From assembly GCA_963716925.1 (NCBI GenBank), contig CAVQUX010000010.1:1612001-1676000 (forward strand): a DNA stretch of 64,000 bases. Reading direction: 5' to 3'. The stretch is from DAISKN01 sp963716925. GTDB taxonomy: Bacteria; Acidobacteriota; Vicinamibacteria; Marinacidobacterales; SMYC01. The notes under the pieces were generated by a model. The model was not told the origin of the DNA. It saw only the letters and a list, made by a program, of their open reading frames with translations, and ran no database searches. A program made the translations under genes and the position numbers. Numbering within the stretch: the stretch's first letter is position 1; each line of letters begins with the position of its first letter. Shown here in pieces: positions 43,862 to 51,122 of the stretch.

Positions 43862-44127
43862 AGAAAGAATATGACTTCAGGCGGGGCAAACGCGGCGCCA
43901 TCATCGAGACTCCTTCCGGAAAGACGCGGATCACCATTCGAATTGATGAGGATATCCTTCAGTGGTTTCGCGATCGGGTTCACGAGGCTGGCGGTGGGAA
44001 CTACCAGACGTTGATCAATTCAGCTCTCCGGGAACATGTGGACCGCAAAGCCTATACTCTGAAGGATACGTTACGTAGCGTAGTTCGTGAGGAATTGGTT
44101 CGCTATGGCAAGAAGGTATCGAAGTGA
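43858..44127 (+). CDS. brnA: Cassette 5: BrnA-type ribbon-helix-helix antitoxin
   Basis: An 89-residue antitoxin. The central ITIRIDEDILQWFRDRVHEAGGGNYQTLINSALREHV is the BrnA ribbon-helix-helix pattern (TIRIDxDxLxWF...YQTxINxALREHV). The N-terminal MKKEYDFRRGKRGAII is the segment that wraps BrnT, and an extra C-terminal helix (LKDTLRSVVREELVRYGKKVSK) completes it. It would neutralise BrnT and repress the palindromic operator upstream. ATGA overlap with brnT; an attC site begins 6 bp after the stop. Confidence 0.9.
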   Translation: MKKEYDFRRGKRGAIIETPSGKTRITIRIDEDILQWFRDRVHEAGGGNYQTLINSALREHVDRKAYTLKDTLRSVVREELVRYGKKVSK

Positions 44128-44132
44128 GCACG

Positions 44133-44236
44133 GTCTAACCCCTATCAGGCTTGCAGCTGCCGGGGCCTTCGTTTTCTAGTAGCATGGTCGCAGTAATCAA
44201 CGGCGTCGCCCCCGGATACAATCCTTTTCGTTAGGT
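44133..44236 (+). repeat. attC site 5
   Basis: Both outer boxes fit consensus: R'' GTCTAAC (44133-44139) and R' GTTAGGT (44230-44236), 104 bp overall. AGG-N-TTG-N-A then CCGGGG on the left (44147-44165) pairs with CCCCGG then T-N-CAA-N-CCT on the right, with a short bulge on the left arm. A second R'-like box GTTAAGC sits at 44293-44299. Confidence 0.75.
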
Positions 44237-44360
44237 CACCTGGTTGTATCGCCGCTATGCACCCAGACCCAGTCATCGGTGCTAGTCTTGTCGTTAAGCC
44301 CTCGTTCCGCCCAACCGGTCCTTGACGGCTTTGTTCCATCCGCCGGTCGAGAGGTCTGCT

Positions 44361-45101
44361 ATGCATGTGCTCACGATCTACGCGCACCCGAATCCGAAGT
44401 CGTTCTGTCACGCCGTCCTGGATCAGTTCACGGCAGGTCTGCGTGAGGCCGGACACTCGACCGAAGTTGTCGACCTGTATGCGATCGGGTTCGACCCGGT
44501 GCACCGCCCACGCGACACGCCGAGCTGGCTCACGGAGAGCATCCCCGACGACTTACTCGACCGGATGCGCTTGCGAGAGTCCCTGCTTGAGGGAGCGGGC
44601 GGGCCCCTGCGACGGTTCGCGATGAAGCGGCTACTCGGCGACCGCGACGCGCGTGGCATCATCCGGTTGCTGCGGGAACGTTTTCAGCCGAAGGACGTGC
44701 TCGTGCAGCAGCAGAAGGTGGCGCGAGCCCAGGCGCTGGCGTTCATTGCACCCGTCCATTTCTTGAGCTTTCCGGCCATGTTGAAAGGGTGGCTCGATCG
44801 CGTCTGGACGCCGGGCTTCGCCTACGACCTGACTGCGGAAGCCTGGCGGGGCGACATCAACGGCCGTCGGGGGCGGTTGACACATGAGAAGGCGCTGATC
44901 ATCCAGACGACGATCTGGGATGAGCGTGCCTATGACGCTGGGCTCCGCGAAGCCATGTGCAAAGTCATCGATGAGTACACCTTGACCTATCCGGGGATCA
45001 AGAAGGTGGAGCATGTGCTGTTCTACGCCGTTCACGGTGCCGACGATGACACGAGGCGCGGGTACCTCGATCGGGCCCGAGGGCTCGGCCGGAACTTCTA
45101 G
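44361..45101 (+). CDS. Cassette 6: flavodoxin-fold NAD(P)H dehydrogenase (quinone)
   Basis: A 246-residue protein of the NQO1/KefF/MdaB-type flavodoxin-like family: HVLTIYAHPNPKSFCHAVLDQFTAGLREAGHSTEVVDLYAIGFDPVHRP is the classical FMN/FAD phosphate-binding start, ALAFIAPVHFLSFPAMLKGWLDRVWTPGFAYDL is the quinone/flavin region, and ALIIQTTIWDERAYDAGLREAM follows. It would reduce quinones or other electrophiles by two electrons with NAD(P)H, protecting against redox stress. ATG 44361 follows gagaggtctgct. It is intact. No clear attC is seen in the 254 bp after it. Confidence 0.85.
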   Translation: MHVLTIYAHPNPKSFCHAVLDQFTAGLREAGHSTEVVDLYAIGFDPVHRPRDTPSWLTESIPDDLLDRMRLRESLLEGAGGPLRRFAMKRLLGDRDARGIIRLLRERFQPKDVLVQQQKVARAQALAFIAPVHFLSFPAMLKGWLDRVWTPGFAYDLTAEAWRGDINGRRGRLTHEKALIIQTTIWDERAYDAGLREAMCKVIDEYTLTYPGIKKVEHVLFYAVHGADDDTRRGYLDRARGLGRNF

Positions 45102-45355
45102 CGGGGCTCGATGGTCCCGATGACAGCTGACCTCATGCTGTTCGTGGCCCTAGCCACTCTCCCTCGGCCCCGCAGAGGTGCGTGCATCAGGTCCCTTGAG
45201 AACTTCCCTCGTAGGGGCGGCCGTGCTCTGCGTCGTTGTTGCAGCGGGCCAACGGCGGCCGGCTTGAACGGGGACGACTTGCTCGAACTCCTGGACCTGA
45301 GTGAAGAACGCGTGGAGGCAACCAACCGGCGTGGTTGGAGGAGCCGAGGGGAAGA

Positions 45356-45814
45356 ATGAAGACCGCAAGCTGGGTGTTACTCGCATTCGCTGGTGTGGCA
45401 ACTCTGGTCATAAGTCTTGTTTCAGCGGCAAGAGCGTATGGGACCTACAACGACCGCATCGGCGGGGCGAGCGTGAGCGAGTTGTCGGCTGGGCGGCCGG
45501 AGGTGGAAACGGCCGTGCGAGCGCGGCGGGCAACGGCTGCGGCATACGGCGCTGGCTTCGCGACGCTCTTCCTGCTGATCAGCGTTGGCCCCTATCGTCG
45601 AGGAGAAGCGTGGGCCTGGTGGGCTCTGCTTGTTGGAATGCTTTTGGTCTCGGTGCTGATCCTGCTCAGGATTCCGTTGCTCGGCACTGGCTTGACCGGG
45701 TCGGTTGGGGGCGGAACTGCGGTGGCGTCCCTTATCCAACTTCTGATGGTTGGCGTGGGCTTAGCGCTAGGGGCAGGGCGTTTGCGGTACGGACGTAGGG
45801 GCGACTCGGCCTGA
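45356..45814 (+). CDS. Cassette 7: four-helix membrane protein
   Basis: A 152-residue membrane protein with four helices: SWVLLAFAGVATLVISLVSAA, AAAYGAGFATLFLLISVG, WAWWALLVGMLLVSVLILLRI and VASLIQLLMVGVGLALGAG. A short extracytoplasmic loop (RAYGTYNDRIGGASVSELSAGRPEVETAV) follows helix 1. ATG 45356 has a strong site (gaggggaaga). No family is recognised. A long hairpin lies 59 bp after the stop where an attC would be expected. Confidence 0.7.
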   Translation: MKTASWVLLAFAGVATLVISLVSAARAYGTYNDRIGGASVSELSAGRPEVETAVRARRATAAAYGAGFATLFLLISVGPYRRGEAWAWWALLVGMLLVSVLILLRIPLLGTGLTGSVGGGTAVASLIQLLMVGVGLALGAGRLRYGRRGDSA

Positions 45815-46163
45815 ACGGAGGGGTATGTGGCTCAACAACGGGCTGTGGGCACCGTGCGGCCGCCCAGACAAACGGATGAAGCTGACGAAACCCCCTAGCC
45901 TCGCCACAAGGGCTCGGCGTGCGCGCTTTGCGGCGCGCACCGGGGGTTTCGCAGCTTATCCGCAGTGGTAATGTGGCCAGCGCCTTGAACGACCAGACGT
46001 GCCTTCGAGAGAGTGTTCGGTTGTTCCAGGCACGAGGTTTCGTCATGAGTTTCGCGCGCGAGTCGAGCGGGACGAGGCGGGGCCTTCGTGGCCGAAGTGC
46101 CATCGCCGCCCGGATCTGTAACGCAGGGGTTCGACCCGTGAGGAAGCCGTCTGAGAGGGGACC
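45815..46163. other. 349-bp gap holding a large structured element
   Basis: No gene is supported here. The gap is dominated by an imperfect hairpin at 45873-45962 described separately. Further right, CGTGCCT and AGGCACG form a smaller inverted repeat (about 45997-46032). Just before ridA, gagagggg (46153-46160) is a good ribosome-binding site. A T-loop-like ggttcgaccc near 46130 is not part of a tRNA. Confidence 0.4.
45873..45962. repeat. Long imperfect hairpin with two unpaired bases, attC-like or REP-like
   Basis: The arms 45873-45895 and 45942-45962 pair over 21 bp with two unpaired bases on the left arm only (G45878 and A45885); the inner part CGAAACCCCC/GGGGGTTTCG is perfect. The 46-nt loop contains a second perfect 8-bp stem, GTGCGCGC/GCGCGCAC (45919-45926 and 45933-45940). 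One-sided extrahelical bases are a hallmark of attC, but AAC/GTT outer boxes are not evident, so a REP-like element or structured RNA is equally possible. Confidence 0.6.
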
Positions 46164-46566
46164 TTGACGAAGGAGTCGATCAATCCGCCGTCGGTCTTTC
46201 GAAGCCTCGAACATGGCTTCTCGCAGGCCGTGGTCGCCAGCGGAAGAAGAACTGTGTACGTTTCTGGACAAACCGCCTGGGATTCTCAGAAGAAACTCAT
46301 CGGTGGCGCGAACCTGGAGCTACAGGCGAGGCAGGCGTTCTGCAATTTGCGGGCCGTTGAGGCCGCTGGGGGGCACACTTGGCGACGTGGTCTCTTTGCG
46401 GATCCACGTCGTGGACTACCGGCCTGAAAAGGCCGCAGCAGTGGGGAACGCCCTCAGGGAATTCTTCTCCGGTGATGCCAAGCCAGCGTCCACGTGGATC
46501 GGGGTTGCCGCCCTCGCCGACCCAGGCTTTCTGATCGAGGTCGAGGCAACGGCCGTACTGGACTAA
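46164..46566 (+). CDS. Cassette 8: RidA/YjgF family protein, frameshifted
   Basis: RidA proteins hydrolyse reactive enamine/imine intermediates or act as related deaminases. Frame 3 reads TKESINPPSVFRSLEHGFSQAVVASGRRTVYVSGQTAWDSQKKLIGGANLELQARQAFCNLRAVEAAGG, then frame 1 continues TLGDVVSLRIHVVDYRPEKAAAVGNALREFFSGDAKPASTWIGVAALADPGFLIEVEATAVLD. The break falls in a run of six G (46368-46373); five G restore the frame. In the C-terminal motif W replaces the usual catalytic-type R/P context (PASTWIGVAALADPGFLIEVEA), so it belongs to a RidA subfamily rather than canonical RidA. TTG start at 46164 behind gagagggg. An attC site starts 6 bp after the stop. Confidence 0.82.
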
Positions 46567-46572
46567 AAAGCG

Positions 46573-46701
46573 GTCCGACTTCACGATCGAGCGGACGTGG
46601 CCTTTCTCTTCGTGTAACATCGAAGAGCGATGAAAACCGACGACTTCGTCCGGCTCGGTGCTGCCGCCAAGGGACGGGCCACGCCACTAACACCGTTGGT
46701 T
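46573..46701 (+). repeat. attC site 8
   Basis: GAGCGGACGTGGCC (46589-46602) pairs with GGCCACGCCACT (46677-46688) with one G-T wobble and one unpaired A (46595), the same geometry and sequence family as attC site 4. Outer boxes GTCCGAC (46573-46579) and GTTGGTT (46695-46701) each deviate from consensus at one base. Length 129 bp. Confidence 0.75.
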
Positions 46702-46746
46702 ACCTCTCCAACAACGTCTTTTGACGAAAGGAAGGACGACCAGCAG

Positions 46747-47754
46747 ATGGCGACCAATCCACCCAAACGGCAGGTCCCGAAGCCAAAGAGATCGGTCATA
46801 GGGTGGCTGCTCGAATCTGACCCTTCGATCCGCTGGCAGGTGATGCGGGACCTGACCGGTGCGCCCGCGGAGGAGGTCGCGGCCGAGCGCGCGCGGGTCG
46901 CCACCGAGGGGGCGGGCGCCCGGCTGCTCGCCCTCCAAGGGGCGGACGGGCGTTGGGGCGGCGCGGCGTGGAACCGTGGATGGAACTCCACGATGCACGT
47001 CCTGATGCTGCTTCGGGACCTGGGCCTCGATCCCGCGAGCGACCAGGCATGTCGCGCGGTGGGGCTCGTCCGTGACGGTGTGACCTGGAAGGGCTGCGGC
47101 CCAGAGGAGTGTGACGGCAATCCCTTCTTTGCCGGTGAAGTGGAGCCCTGTATCAATGGACAGGTGGGCGCGGTCGGCGCGTACTTCGGCCAGGACGTCC
47201 GGGGCCTCGTGGACCGGCTGCTCGCCGGGCAGCTGCCCGATGGCGGCTGGAACTGCGAGGCCGCGAACGGCTCGACGCGGTCGTCGTTCAACAGCACGAT
47301 CTGCGTGCTCGAGGCCCTGCTCGAGCACGAACTGCGCGCCGGCACCAGTCCGGAGGTGACCGAGGCCCGCCTCCGCGGGCAGGAGTACCTCCTCGAGCGC
47401 CGCCTCTTCCGCCGGCGGTCGACCGGCGCGGTCATCGACTACGACAGGAAGGACGGCCCCGATAGCGGGTGCGGCCACCCCGCGTGGACCCGCTTCGCCT
47501 TCCCGACCTGGTGGCACTACGACGTGCTGCGGGGGCTCGAGTACCTGCGCCGCGCCGGCGTCGCTCCTGACGAGCGCGTGGCCGAGGCGATCGACCTGGT
47601 CGCGTCCAAGCGCGACGGCGACGGCCGGTGGCCGCTCGAGGTCCGGTACCCCGGTGAGATGCCGGTCGAGACGGATGACGGCGAGGGCCGGCCGAGCCGG
47701 TGGAACACGCTGCGCGCCTTACGAGTGTTGGACTGGTATTCAGCAGGAGGCTGA
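46747..47754 (+). CDS. Cassette 9: squalene-cyclase/prenyltransferase-like alpha-barrel protein
   Basis: A 335-residue soluble protein with the alpha/alpha-barrel repeats of the squalene cyclase and protein-prenyltransferase superfamily. QW-like and Gly/Trp-rich repeats are seen: LLALQGADGRWGGAAWNRGWNSTMHVLMLLRDLGL, LLAGQLPDGGWNCEAANGSTRSSFNSTICVLEALLEHE, and VASKRDGDGRWPLEVRYPGEMP with WNTLRALRVLDWY. The DxDD motif of squalene-hopene cyclases is absent, so cyclase activity is not supported. ATG 46747 lies past the attC site. At 1 kb it is the largest cassette gene, and it shows the GC-rich codon use of the host rather than of the other cassettes. No attC is seen after it, so it may be the last cassette or lie outside the array. 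Confidence 0.8.
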   Translation: MATNPPKRQVPKPKRSVIGWLLESDPSIRWQVMRDLTGAPAEEVAAERARVATEGAGARLLALQGADGRWGGAAWNRGWNSTMHVLMLLRDLGLDPASDQACRAVGLVRDGVTWKGCGPEECDGNPFFAGEVEPCINGQVGAVGAYFGQDVRGLVDRLLAGQLPDGGWNCEAANGSTRSSFNSTICVLEALLEHELRAGTSPEVTEARLRGQEYLLERRLFRRRSTGAVIDYDRKDGPDSGCGHPAWTRFAFPTWWHYDVLRGLEYLRRAGVAPDERVAEAIDLVASKRDGDGRWPLEVRYPGEMPVETDDGEGRPSRWNTLRALRVLDWYSAGG

Positions 47755-48026
47755 CGCAGATGCCGCTGGAAGGGGACAGGCAACGAGTCGAACTGGCCGT
47801 TCAGCAAAACGACCTATTTCATGAGCAACCGCGAACATAGCTGACAGAACGTCCGGGGAGATGGTCAACCGTCTTTTCGGAGGGAACGAGCCCCGGTGAG
47901 CCTTCCGCGATCGCAGAAGAAGGACTTGTACGAGTCGCTGACCGGTGACGCTGGTCCGCCGGAGCGCTGGGTTGGCCGCGCCTCCAGGGTGCCGGTCGAT
48001 CGTTCTTCCGAACCACGACTCGCGTG

Positions 48027-48539
48027 ATGCAGATCCGACCTGAGCTTCCCGGAGATCGTCAGGCGGTCTACCGGCTGAATCAGCTGGCCTTCGGCCATGA
48101 GAGCGAGGCTCTGCTGGTGGATGCGCTTCGCCCCTCGTCCGCCTTCATCCCCGAGTTGAGTCTCGTGGCGCTCGATGACTCCGACGTCGTGGGGCACATC
48201 CTCTTCACCAGAATCACGATCCAAGGTCGAGACCAATCCAACGCCGCGTTGGCGCTGGCGCCTATGGCGGTACTTCCTTCTTTTCAGAGAAAGGGTATCG
48301 GCTCGGCTCTGGTCAGACGCGGGCTGGAAGAGGCCCGAACCCTCGGCCACCGGCTCGTCATCGTGGTGGGCCATCCCGACTTCTACCCGAGGTTCGGCTT
48401 CGTTCCCGCCAAACCGCTCGGCATCCTCGCGCCATTCGAGGCGCCGAGCGAGGCGTTCCTGGTGCTGGAGCTGCAGCCGCGGGCGTTGCTCGGGATCCAA
48501 GGGATGGTGCAGTATCCGCCGGAGTTCAACGAGGTATAG
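48027..48539 (+). CDS. GNAT family N-acetyltransferase
   Basis: A 170-residue GNAT of the YhbS type. MQIRPELPGDRQAVYRLNQLAFGHESEALLVDALR starts the fold, LVALDDSDVVGHILFTRITI is strand 4 region, and ALAPMAVLPSFQRKGIGSALVRRGLEEARTLGHRLVIVVGHPDFYPRFGFVPAKPLGI carries the acetyl-CoA loop (Q-R-K-G-I-G-S-A) and the YhbS-typical GHPDFYPRFGF. The acceptor is unknown. ATG 48027 directly follows an in-frame GTG (48024). It ends 8 bp before the next gene, with no attC between, so this and the following genes look like ordinary chromosome at the right edge of the integron. Confidence 0.9.
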   Translation: MQIRPELPGDRQAVYRLNQLAFGHESEALLVDALRPSSAFIPELSLVALDDSDVVGHILFTRITIQGRDQSNAALALAPMAVLPSFQRKGIGSALVRRGLEEARTLGHRLVIVVGHPDFYPRFGFVPAKPLGILAPFEAPSEAFLVLELQPRALLGIQGMVQYPPEFNEV

Positions 48540-48547
48540 GCGAAGGA

Positions 48548-48928
48548 ATGAAGACGAAGCGAAGGTTCCCTCGCAAGATTCTCGCAGCCATTCGCGACGA
48601 CAAGATGCTTCGGATCCGCGCCGGCACCGGGCCCCACCGGTTCATCGGCATCTGGGCGGTGGTGGTCGAGGGGCGGGTGTTCGTGCGCTCGTGGAGCCTC
48701 AAGCCGCGAAGCTGGTACCGGACGTTTCTTGAGGAGCCCCGGGGAGCCGTCCTCATCGCGGGCCGCGAGATCCCCGTCCGAGCCGTGCCCACCCGGAGCG
48801 AACGGCTCAGGGATGCGATCGATGAGGCGTACCTGGAGAAATACAACACCCGAGGCTCCATCAAGTACGCCCGCGACCTGGGGCGGGAGAAATCGAGAGG
48901 GACGACTACGGAGCTGGTGCCGTTGTGA
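48548..48928 (+). CDS. DUF2255 family protein
   Basis: A 126-residue soluble protein matching the DUF2255 group (related in fold to flavin-reductase-like split barrels): HRFIGIWAVVVEGRVFVRSWSLKPRSWYRTFLEEPRGAVLIAGREIPVRAVPTRSERLRDAIDEAYLEKYNTRGSIKYARDLG. Function is unknown; the W-x-V-V-x-x-x-V-F-V-R-S core suggests small-ligand binding. It follows the GNAT gene by 8 bp and overlaps the next gene by 4 bp (GTGA), indicating one transcript. Confidence 0.85.
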   Translation: MKTKRRFPRKILAAIRDDKMLRIRAGTGPHRFIGIWAVVVEGRVFVRSWSLKPRSWYRTFLEEPRGAVLIAGREIPVRAVPTRSERLRDAIDEAYLEKYNTRGSIKYARDLGREKSRGTTTELVPL

Positions 48929-49668
48929 GGATTGCCGGGTCCCCACGCACGGGGGCACCCCCCTGGCTGAGTCGCAGCATTCAGGCGGCGGTCGCCATCC
49001 TCGTGACCATCGGAGTTGCGGCATCCTTCGGACGAGGCGTCTTTGTTTCCGACCTCGCCACGCGTGCCGAGCCTATCCGGCAACAGGTCCTTCATGCTCT
49101 CGGCGGCGCCGACCCGTTCGTTACGGAGCGGGCCGCGGACCTGTCGCTCTTCGACGGCCGGTATGGCGCCCACCCGCTGGCGACGATTCTCCACGTCCTC
49201 CCCGGAGGCGTCTTTCTCCTTCTGGCGCCGCTCCAGTTCTCGTCACGGGTGCGCAGCCGGTTCATACAGCTTCATCGCTGGTCCGGCCGCATTCTCGTGC
49301 TCGCCGCAGCCACCGCGGCATTAACGGGACTGTACTTTGGATTCCTGGTGCCGTTCGCGGGCACCGCGGAGTCGGTGCCCATCGCTCTTTTCGGCGGGCT
49401 CATGTTGTTTGCCCTGTGGAAGGCGGTCGTCGCTATCCGAAACCGTAAAGTCGCGCGGCATCGGGAGTGGATGATCCGGGCGTTCTCCCTCGCTCTCGCC
49501 GTATCCACGGTCCGTATCGTCGGCGCAGTGCTGGACCTCACGATGACCCCGGCCGGCCACGGACCGCGGCCGATGTTCGTCGTTGCCATCTGGACGGGCT
49601 GGGTGGTCACGCTCGGCGCCGCGGAAATCTGGGTAAGGTACACGCGCTCCCGTTCTCTACCGGTATGA
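48925..49668 (+). CDS. DUF2306 membrane protein
   Basis: A 247-residue membrane protein of the DUF2306 type. Helices include SIQAAVAILVTIGVAASF, LATILHVLPGGVFLLLAPLQF, LVLAAATAALTGLYFGFLVPF, SVPIALFGGLMLFALWKAVVAI and MFVVAIWTGWVVTLGAAEIWV. The conserved histidines H in ATILHVLPG, FIQLHRWSGRI and VARHREWMIRAF are placed like heme ligands, so cytochrome-type function is possible. The GTG start overlaps the DUF2255 stop. Convergent with the DUF423 gene 6 bp away. Confidence 0.85.
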   Translation: MRIAGSPRTGAPPWLSRSIQAAVAILVTIGVAASFGRGVFVSDLATRAEPIRQQVLHALGGADPFVTERAADLSLFDGRYGAHPLATILHVLPGGVFLLLAPLQFSSRVRSRFIQLHRWSGRILVLAAATAALTGLYFGFLVPFAGTAESVPIALFGGLMLFALWKAVVAIRNRKVARHREWMIRAFSLALAVSTVRIVGAVLDLTMTPAGHGPRPMFVVAIWTGWVVTLGAAEIWVRYTRSRSLPV

Positions 49669-49674
49669 GCAGCG

Positions 49675-50034
49675 TCAGTGCGAGGACGCAAGGAGCAGAA
49701 GCACCCAGCCCGCGAGAAACGCGACGCCGCCGATTGGGGTGATAGCGCCCAGCCAACGAACGCCGGTCACGCTCAGGAGATACAGGCTTCCCGAGAAGAT
49801 GACGGTCCCGAGGACGAAGGCCCATCCCGAGGCCTGAGCCAGACCTCCCGGGCTTCGATCCGCGACCCAGGCGACCGCGAAGAGCGCGAGCGCGTGGTAG
49901 ACGTGGTACCGCACGCCGACCTCGAAGACCGCGAGCATCTCGGGCGCCAGACGCTGCCGGAGCCCGTGGGCACCGAACGCTCCCAGAGCGACCGCGAGGA
50001 ACATCAAAACCGCGCCGACCCGCACCCACGGCAT
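49675..50034 (-). CDS. DUF423 (YgdD-like) membrane protein
   Basis: A 119-residue protein with four helices and the DUF423 signature: VGAVLMFLAVALGAFGAHGLRQRLAPEMLAVFEVGVRYHVYHALALFAVAW, followed by GTVIFSGSLYLLSVTGVRWLGAITPIGGVAFLAGWVLLL. Function is unknown in all bacteria. It lies 7 bp downstream of msrP and was probably co-transcribed with it. Confidence 0.93.
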   Translation of the reverse strand: MPWVRVGAVLMFLAVALGAFGAHGLRQRLAPEMLAVFEVGVRYHVYHALALFAVAWVADRSPGGLAQASGWAFVLGTVIFSGSLYLLSVTGVRWLGAITPIGGVAFLAGWVLLLLASSH

Positions 50035-50041
50035 AGAAGGC

Positions 50042-51064
50042 CTAACGCGCTTTCTGCCCGGGACGCAGAGCTTCTTGCAGAGTCCGGGGCTCGTCGGGGT
50101 AGAGCTCGGCCACGTACTTCTCGTAGCCGTTGAAGAGAGGCGTCGGGAACTTCTCCTCGTTGTCGAGCCAGTAGGACTCGGCCTGGCTCCAGCGCGGGTG
50201 GGGAATGAACGGGTTGATGTTCGACAGGAACCCGTACTCGTGGGGCTGGATCTGCCAGAACGTCTTGGGCTCCTTGTCCACGAGCTCGATCTTCACGATC
50301 GACTTCGGATTCTTGTAGCCGTACTTCCAGGGAACCGCGATGCGCAACGGTGCGCCGTGCTGTTTGAGGAGCGGCTTTCCGTAGACGCCGGTCACGACCA
50401 GCGCCAGGTCGTTCATCGCCTCGTCCATCCGAAGGGCCTCGTGGTACGGCCAGGGATACCAGTGCGCTTCCTGAACCCCCGGCATCTGGTCCCTCTTCAG
50501 CGCGCTCACGAAGCGAACGTACTTCGCCGTGCTCTTCGGCTCCACCGAGAGAAGGAGCTTCTTCAGGGGGAATCCGGTCCAGGGAACGTTCATCGCCCAC
50601 CGCTCGACGCAGCGGAAATGATAGATGCGCTCTTCCTGAGGAAACGCGAGGAGGTCGTCGAGATCGAGCGTCCGCGGCTTGGCGCACTCGCCGTCGATCT
50701 CGATCTGCCACGGCTTCACCTGGAAATCGCCCGCGTGCCGAAAGACCGGTCCGCCCCGGCCGGGGAGGAACTCGTAGAAGTTGTTGTGGGCGGCGGCGAC
50801 CTCGCGGGGAGTCAGGGCCTTTCGCTTGACCGCCTCGGGAACCTGGAAGGCGTCATTGCGCGCGGCGGGAAACGTCTTGCCGCCGTCATAGGGCACGGCC
50901 AGAAGCGCCGCGTCGTCCTGCCCCGATGCGAAAGATGCGAGAGCCATCGAGCCCGCGCCCGCAATCCCGGCTCCCAGGGCCGCGAGGAACCGGCGCCGGT
51001 CGAAAAAAACTCCCTCGGGAGTCGCGTCGCGGGAGGGAACGTCGGCGGAATACTTCTCGGTCAT
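50042..51064 (-). CDS. msrP: MsrP (YedY), molybdopterin methionine-sulfoxide reductase
   Basis: MsrP repairs oxidised methionine in periplasmic proteins. The Tat signal is RRRFLAALGAGIAGAGSMALASFASG. The catalytic molybdenum-binding Cys lies in YHFRCVERWAMNVPWTGFPLKKLL, and the family segments NNFYEFLPGRGGP, EAHWYPWPYHEALRMDEAMNDLALVVTGVYGKPLLKQHGAPLRIAVPWKYGYK and SNINPFIPHPRWSQAESYWLD are present. Length 340 is normal. ATG 51064 is the family start; an open frame continues upstream but overlaps the divergent gene. No msrQ heme subunit is next to it; the DUF423 gene downstream is too short to replace it. Confidence 0.95.
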   Translation of the reverse strand: MTEKYSADVPSRDATPEGVFFDRRRFLAALGAGIAGAGSMALASFASGQDDAALLAVPYDGGKTFPAARNDAFQVPEAVKRKALTPREVAAAHNNFYEFLPGRGGPVFRHAGDFQVKPWQIEIDGECAKPRTLDLDDLLAFPQEERIYHFRCVERWAMNVPWTGFPLKKLLLSVEPKSTAKYVRFVSALKRDQMPGVQEAHWYPWPYHEALRMDEAMNDLALVVTGVYGKPLLKQHGAPLRIAVPWKYGYKNPKSIVKIELVDKEPKTFWQIQPHEYGFLSNINPFIPHPRWSQAESYWLDNEEKFPTPLFNGYEKYVAELYPDEPRTLQEALRPGQKAR

Positions 51065-51122
51065 GGTTTCTCTCCGGAGCGCTATGTTAGCCCGAACCGG
51101 GCGCAGTGTATCATCGCGTCCG

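Larger units (their letters stand above)
39536..47754 (+). mobile_element. Chromosomal integron: inverted-orientation IntI plus cassette array
   Basis: An IntI-type integrase is followed on the same strand by about nine small transcription units that all point the same way, are unrelated in function and are separated by attC-like sites at about 41479, 42732, 43384, 44133 and 46573, with a strong hairpin at 45873. GC content of the array is lower and more uneven than in the flanks. The sites run R'' to R' left to right, so cassettes are oriented gene-attC away from the integrase. In classical integrons intI is read away from the cassettes; here it is read toward them, as reported for a minority of chromosomal integrons such as that of Treponema denticola. 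The right end is uncertain and lies between 47754 and 48027. Confidence 0.8.

Noticed and set aside
45102..45355. Possible attC after cassette 6 (TTGCAGCGGGCC near 45239; CCAACC-N5-GGTTGG near 45320)
   Set aside because: Left-half similarity only, without complementary right arm or R' box; the small hairpin is too short to be informative.
46120..46150. tRNA-like T-loop (ggttcgaccc)
   Set aside because: No acceptor, D-arm or anticodon arm can be folded around it.
45732..46271. 179-codon minus-strand frame across the large hairpin
   Set aside because: It reads through an inverted repeat and parts of two genes on the other strand; composition is typical of an antisense shadow.
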